Source of the DNA: an uncultured Oscillospiraceae bacterium
Lineage (GTDB): Bacteria > Bacillota > Clostridia > Oscillospirales > Oscillospiraceae
DNA length: 9,556 nt
Direction: 5' to 3'
Assembly: GCA_900756495.1 (NCBI GenBank)
Contig: CAAEKI010000217.1
Location: 1-9,556, forward strand
The notes beneath the pieces were generated by a model. That model did no database searches and was not told where the DNA came from. It saw only the letters and a program-made list of their open reading frames with translations. Shown piece after piece: positions 6,888-9,556 of the stretch. Each line of letters starts with the position of its first letter. Positions within the stretch are counted from its first letter, which is position 1. A program made the position numbers and the translations under genes.

Positions 6888-8291
6888 ATGAACACACAAT
6901 ACGACGTAGCGATTATCGGCTGCGGCGAGGCCGGCATTTTTGCGGGATATGAGCTGATGCGCCTGCAGCCCGGGCTTAAAGTGGTCACCCTGGATCAGGG
7001 CGCCGATATCTACAGCCGGAGTTGTCCCATTGTTGCGGGCAGAGTAAAGGAGTGCATTCACTGCAAGGTGTGCGACACCATGTGCGGCTTTGGCGGAGCC
7101 GGAGCCTTTTCCGATGGCAAATACAACTTTACCACTGCCTTTGGAGGCTGGCTCACCGATTTTATGACCAAACAGGAGGTCATGGATCTCATCGACTATG
7201 TAGATTCCATCAACATGAAGCATGGAGCTACAGACAAGGTCTTTTCCACTGATACCCCGGCAGCACAGGCCCTGGAGAAGAGAGCTCTGGAATATGATCT
7301 TCACCTTCTGCAGGCCCGGTGCAAGCACCTGGGAACCGAGAACAACCTGAATATTCTCAAGAGCATCTACGAGACGGTCAAGGAGTTTGTAGACTACCGC
7401 TTCCACACTGCCGTAGCTACCATCGAAAATCTCGGATCGGAGGGATACCGCCTCACCACTGCCAAGGGGGATACCGTGTCGTGCAAGTGGCTCATCGCTG
7501 CGCCCGGGCGCTCCGGGGCCGAGTGGTTTGCCAATCAATGCAAGGATCTGGGGATCGAACTTATCAACAACCAGGTGGATATCGGCGTCCGCGTGGAGCT
7601 TCCCGCCAAAATTTTTGAACACATCACCGATGTGGTATACGAATCCAAGCTGGTCTATCGCACCAAACAATACGGGGATCAGGTCCGTACGTTCTGTATG
7701 AATCCATACGGCCATGTGGTGGCTGAAAATGTCGAAGGTATCAATACCGTCAACGGCCACTCTTATGCAGATCCCGCCCTCCAAAGCGAGAACACCAACT
7801 TCGCTCTTCTGGTGTCCAACCGGTTTACCCAGCCCTTCAACGAGCCCTACCGGTACGGCAAGCATATCGCCTCCCTGTCCAACATGCTGGCTGGAGGAGT
7901 ACTGGTCCAGCGCTTTGGGGATCTCATCAAGGGGGTGCGCACCAATGAGCACAGGCTGGGCAAGTCCTTTACCCGCCCCACCCTCACCGCCGCCACCCCC
8001 GGCGATTTGTCCCTGGCTCTTCCCAAACGGCAGCTGGACGATATCATTGAGATGATCTATGCCCTGGACAAGCTGGCGCCGGGTACCGCCAACTATGACA
8101 CCCTTCTCTATGGCGCGGAAGTCAAATTTTATTCCTCCCGCCTGGCGCTGTCCGGTGATTTGGAGACCGCCCTGCCCAATTTTTTTGCCATCGGAGACGG
8201 CGCCGGCGTCACCCGCGGCCTAGCCCAAGCGGGGGCCTCCGGCGTAAAGGTTGCCCGCGTCATCAGCGACCGGCTCTGTGCACAGATCTAA
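6888..8291 (+). CDS. FAD-dependent dehydrogenase (COG2509 type), substrate unknown
   Basis: A soluble flavoprotein of 467 residues whose reaction is not known. It opens with a Rossmann dinucleotide motif, VAIIGCGEAG (G11, G13, G16), with an acidic end of the second strand (D36), binding the FAD ADP moiety. It closes with the second FAD motif AIGDGAGVTRGLAQAGASG (about 434-452). Between residues 46 and 80 comes a family signature rich in Cys and Gly: C46, then C56-x2-C59-x2-C62-x3-C66 followed by GFGGAGAFSDGK. The cysteine spacing equals that of ferredoxin 4Fe-4S sites but lacks the trailing Pro. From memory of the family, relatives share the GGAGAFSDGK block. It is not MnmG, although it precedes mnmE: MnmG is about 620 residues and starts with GGGHAG. 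The ATG has AAGGTGAG eight bases upstream, and a strong terminator follows the stop, so it is its own unit unless spoIID reads through. Cofactor assignment is firm; the function is open. Confidence 0.9.
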   Translation: MNTQYDVAIIGCGEAGIFAGYELMRLQPGLKVVTLDQGADIYSRSCPIVAGRVKECIHCKVCDTMCGFGGAGAFSDGKYNFTTAFGGWLTDFMTKQEVMDLIDYVDSINMKHGATDKVFSTDTPAAQALEKRALEYDLHLLQARCKHLGTENNLNILKSIYETVKEFVDYRFHTAVATIENLGSEGYRLTTAKGDTVSCKWLIAAPGRSGAEWFANQCKDLGIELINNQVDIGVRVELPAKIFEHITDVVYESKLVYRTKQYGDQVRTFCMNPYGHVVAENVEGINTVNGHSYADPALQSENTNFALLVSNRFTQPFNEPYRYGKHIASLSNMLAGGVLVQRFGDLIKGVRTNEHRLGKSFTRPTLTAATPGDLSLALPKRQLDDIIEMIYALDKLAPGTANYDTLLYGAEVKFYSSRLALSGDLETALPNFFAIGDGAGVTRGLAQAGASGVKVARVISDRLCAQI

Positions 8292-8294
8292 TCC

Positions 8295-8330
8295 ACAGCG
8301 CCCCTCCTTCATCAGGCGGGGCGCTGTTTT
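8295..8330 (+). terminator. Intrinsic terminator of the FAD dehydrogenase gene
   Basis: A perfect 10-bp stem ACAGCGCCCC/GGGGCGCTGT (8295-8304 with 8318-8327) begins four bases after the stop codon. An inner CCT/AGG pair lies in the loop, and TTTT follows (8327-8330). Confidence 0.88.
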
Positions 8331-8427
8331 CGAAGTTCCCTGTAAAAATTCCTTTGGTACCTTCTATGCAGCAATGTATTCACCGTGTAAAAAATACAAA
8401 AATCTTGTAAATTGCAGTGCCGCAAGC

Positions 8428-8457
8428 TTTTCCACATTGTCCACATGGTTTTCCACA
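8428..8457 (+). promoter_or_regulatory. Cluster of three DnaA-box-like 9-mers
   Basis: Three same-strand 9-mers resemble the DnaA box TTATCCACA: TTTTCCACA (8428-8436), TTGTCCACA (8437-8445, abutting the first) and TTTTCCACA (8449-8457). The outer two fit the relaxed form TTWTNCACA exactly; the middle one has one mismatch. Their starts are 9 and 12 bases apart, so the outer pair sits 21 bp, two helical turns, apart. The stretch before them (about 8335-8415) is AT-rich, with A-runs. They lie in the 284-base gap before mnmE, a gene often close to oriC in Firmicutes. Either part of an origin or a DnaA-controlled promoter would fit. Confidence 0.6.
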
Positions 8458-8462
8458 AGGCC

Positions 8463-8508
8463 TTATGTAAACAGTCTGCGCCTGACTATGCAGAATTAAT
8501 TTACATAA
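8463..8508. repeat. Nested inverted repeat between the DnaA-like boxes and mnmE
   Basis: TTATGTAAA (8463-8471) and TTTACATAA (8500-8508) are perfect 9-bp inverted copies. Inside them TCTGC (8475-8479) and GCAGA (8490-8494) form a second dyad with a 10-base loop. The right outer arm overlaps the possible mnmE -10. It is not followed by a T-run, so it is not a terminator. An operator or a cruciform-forming element is possible. Confidence 0.6.
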
Positions 8509-8509
8509 T
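8482..8509 (+). promoter_or_regulatory. Possible mnmE promoter
   Basis: CTGACT (8482-8487) and CATAAT (8504-8509), spaced by 16 bases, are a fair SigA match about 66 bases before the mnmE ATG. The DnaA-like boxes end 24 bases upstream of the -35, and the inverted repeat overlaps the promoter. The match is weaker than the other promoters in the window. Confidence 0.4.
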
Positions 8510-8575
8510 TCCATGTCAAGAGAAAAATCCGCGGCGGAATGCACAAACTTTTTTGTAACCGGGAGGAATTTCCAT

Positions 8576-9556
8576 ATGGACACTATCGCAGCCATTGCCA
8601 CTTCAGCGCTTCCAAGCGCCATCGGGATCCTGCGTCTGTCCGGCCCCAGCGCCATTGCAGCAGCCTCAGCTGTCTTTAAGCCTGCCAGCGGCCAACCCCT
8701 GGAGCTCTGTGAAAACCGTATGCTTGTCTACGGTACCCTCCATGACCGCGAGGGGGTTCCCATCGATCAGGCTCTGGCCACCATATCCCGGGGCCCGGGG
8801 AGCTACACAGGAGAGGACACTGCTGAGATCCAATGTCACGGTTCTCCTACTGTGCTGGGCATGGGGCTGGAGGCCCTCTTTGCCCAGGGGGTCCGGCAAG
8901 CCGGGCCGGGGGAATTTACCAAGCGCGCATTCCTCAATGGCCGTCTGGATCTGATTCAGGCCGAGGCGGTCGCCGATCTCATTGACGCTGAAACCCCCTC
9001 TGCCGCCCGGCAGGCCGCCGGACAGCTCGCTGGGGCGCTGGGCCGCCGTGTGGAACACATCTACAGCGATCTCACCGACCTGCTCGCCCACTTCCACGCC
9101 GTGTTGGACTATCCCGACGAGGATATCGATCCCTTTGAGGCCAACGTCATTCGCGCGGCCCTGTCACAGGCTGCGGATGAACTCCGTTTACTCCTCTCCA
9201 CCTATGACCGCGGACGCTTCATCGCACGCGGCGTTCCCTGCGCGATTGTGGGGGCTCCCAATGCTGGCAAGTCCTCCCTTCTCAACGCCCTGCTGGGCTA
9301 TGAGCGGGCTATTGTCACAGATATTCCAGGCACCACTCGGGACACCATTGAAGAGAAGGCCATGATGGGCGGCGTCCTCCTGCGGCTGATCGATACAGCC
9401 GGACTCCGTGAGACCCTGGATGAAGTGGAACGGCTGGGGACGGCCCGCAGCCGGGCAGCCATGCGGGAGGCGGCCCTGATCCTGGTTCTGGCTGACGGCA
9501 CCGCCGCCCCCACCCGTGAGGACGCCGCCCTTTTAGCCCAGGCCAGGGCGCTGGCC
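8576..9556 (+). CDS. mnmE: tRNA uridine-5-carboxymethylaminomethyl GTPase MnmE (5' part, open at window end)
   Basis: MnmE, with MnmG, modifies the wobble uridine (position 34) of certain tRNAs, using a formyl-tetrahydrofolate-type one-carbon donor, FAD and GTP hydrolysis in the cytoplasm. The first 327 residues are in the window, of about 455 usual, with no stop before base 9556. The N-terminal folate-binding domain (about 1-120) begins DTIAAIAT and has AIGILRLSG and GPGEFTKRAFLNGRLDLIQAEAV. The GTPase domain has the P-loop GAPNAGKSS (226-234), the switch region TDIPGTTRDTIEE (248-260) and DTAGLRE (273-279). The remaining G4 motif and the C-terminal CxGK end lie beyond the window. The ATG has GGGAGGAA eight bases upstream. 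The usual upstream neighbour in Firmicutes, jag, is absent here; a flavoprotein gene and a DnaA-box-like cluster precede it instead. Confidence 0.96.
   Translation, partial: MDTIAAIATSALPSAIGILRLSGPSAIAAASAVFKPASGQPLELCENRMLVYGTLHDREGVPIDQALATISRGPGSYTGEDTAEIQCHGSPTVLGMGLEALFAQGVRQAGPGEFTKRAFLNGRLDLIQAEAVADLIDAETPSAARQAAGQLAGALGRRVEHIYSDLTDLLAHFHAVLDYPDEDIDPFEANVIRAALSQAADELRLLLSTYDRGRFIARGVPCAIVGAPNAGKSSLLNALLGYERAIVTDIPGTTRDTIEEKAMMGGVLLRLIDTAGLRETLDEVERLGTARSRAAMREAALILVLADGTAAPTREDAALLAQARALA

Noticed and set aside
6801..7952. A 383-codon open frame on the minus strand, antisense to the flavoprotein gene.
   Set aside because: The plus-strand gene has clear FAD motifs, a ribosome site and a terminator. 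The antisense frame has no domain and no promoter.
6888..8291. Considered as mnmG (gidA), since it is an FAD protein next to mnmE.
   Set aside because: It is too short (467 against about 620 residues), lacks the GGGHAG start and the MnmG signatures, and has the COG2509-type GGAGAFSDGK block.
8251..8499. An 82-codon plus-strand open frame running from the flavoprotein end into the mnmE upstream gap.
   Set aside because: It overlaps the flavoprotein gene out of frame, runs through its terminator and has no domain.
1..9556. A novel defence, mobile or secondary-metabolite system.
   Set aside because: All recognisable genes are chromosomal core or common clostridial genes with single-gene promoters. 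No integrase, transposase, direct-repeat array or abrupt composition change was seen.

Overview
The window looks like chromosomal DNA from a spore-forming, fairly GC-rich member of the Clostridia (Firmicutes). An Oscillospirales-type gut anaerobe is my best guess. The reasons are a stage II sporulation protein D, a ribonuclease Y of Bacillus/Clostridium type, strong AGGAGG-like ribosome sites, textbook SigA promoters with 17-base spacers, and a COG2509-type flavoprotein of the kind common in clostridia. No phage, transposon, CRISPR or tRNA/rRNA sequence was seen. Genes are closely packed and most are single units with their own promoter and terminator.

Left part (1-4214): ribonuclease Y (rny, minus), a small two-TM GGDEF diguanylate cyclase (minus), a divergent XRE-type repressor-like protein (plus), a deoxycytidylate deaminase (minus), and a small two-TM zinc-ribbon protein (plus) divergent from the deaminase. 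The XRE and deaminase genes converge on one shared hairpin terminator. The zinc-ribbon and citrate synthase genes converge on another with a perfect 17-bp stem.

Right part (4212-9556): citrate synthase (minus) is divergent from spoIID (plus). Then come a FAD-dependent dehydrogenase with a ferredoxin-like four-cysteine motif (plus) and the first 327 codons of mnmE (plus, running off the window end).

The genes do not form one pathway. They cover RNA decay, c-di-GMP signalling, dUMP supply, carbon entry to the TCA cycle, engulfment during sporulation, an unknown redox reaction and tRNA wobble modification. The most unusual stretch is the 284-base gap before mnmE. It carries three same-strand DnaA-box-like 9-mers packed into 30 bp, followed at once by a nested inverted repeat. 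That could be part of a replication origin, since mnmE is often near oriC in Firmicutes, or a DnaA-controlled promoter. I found no clear new multi-gene defence or mobile system.
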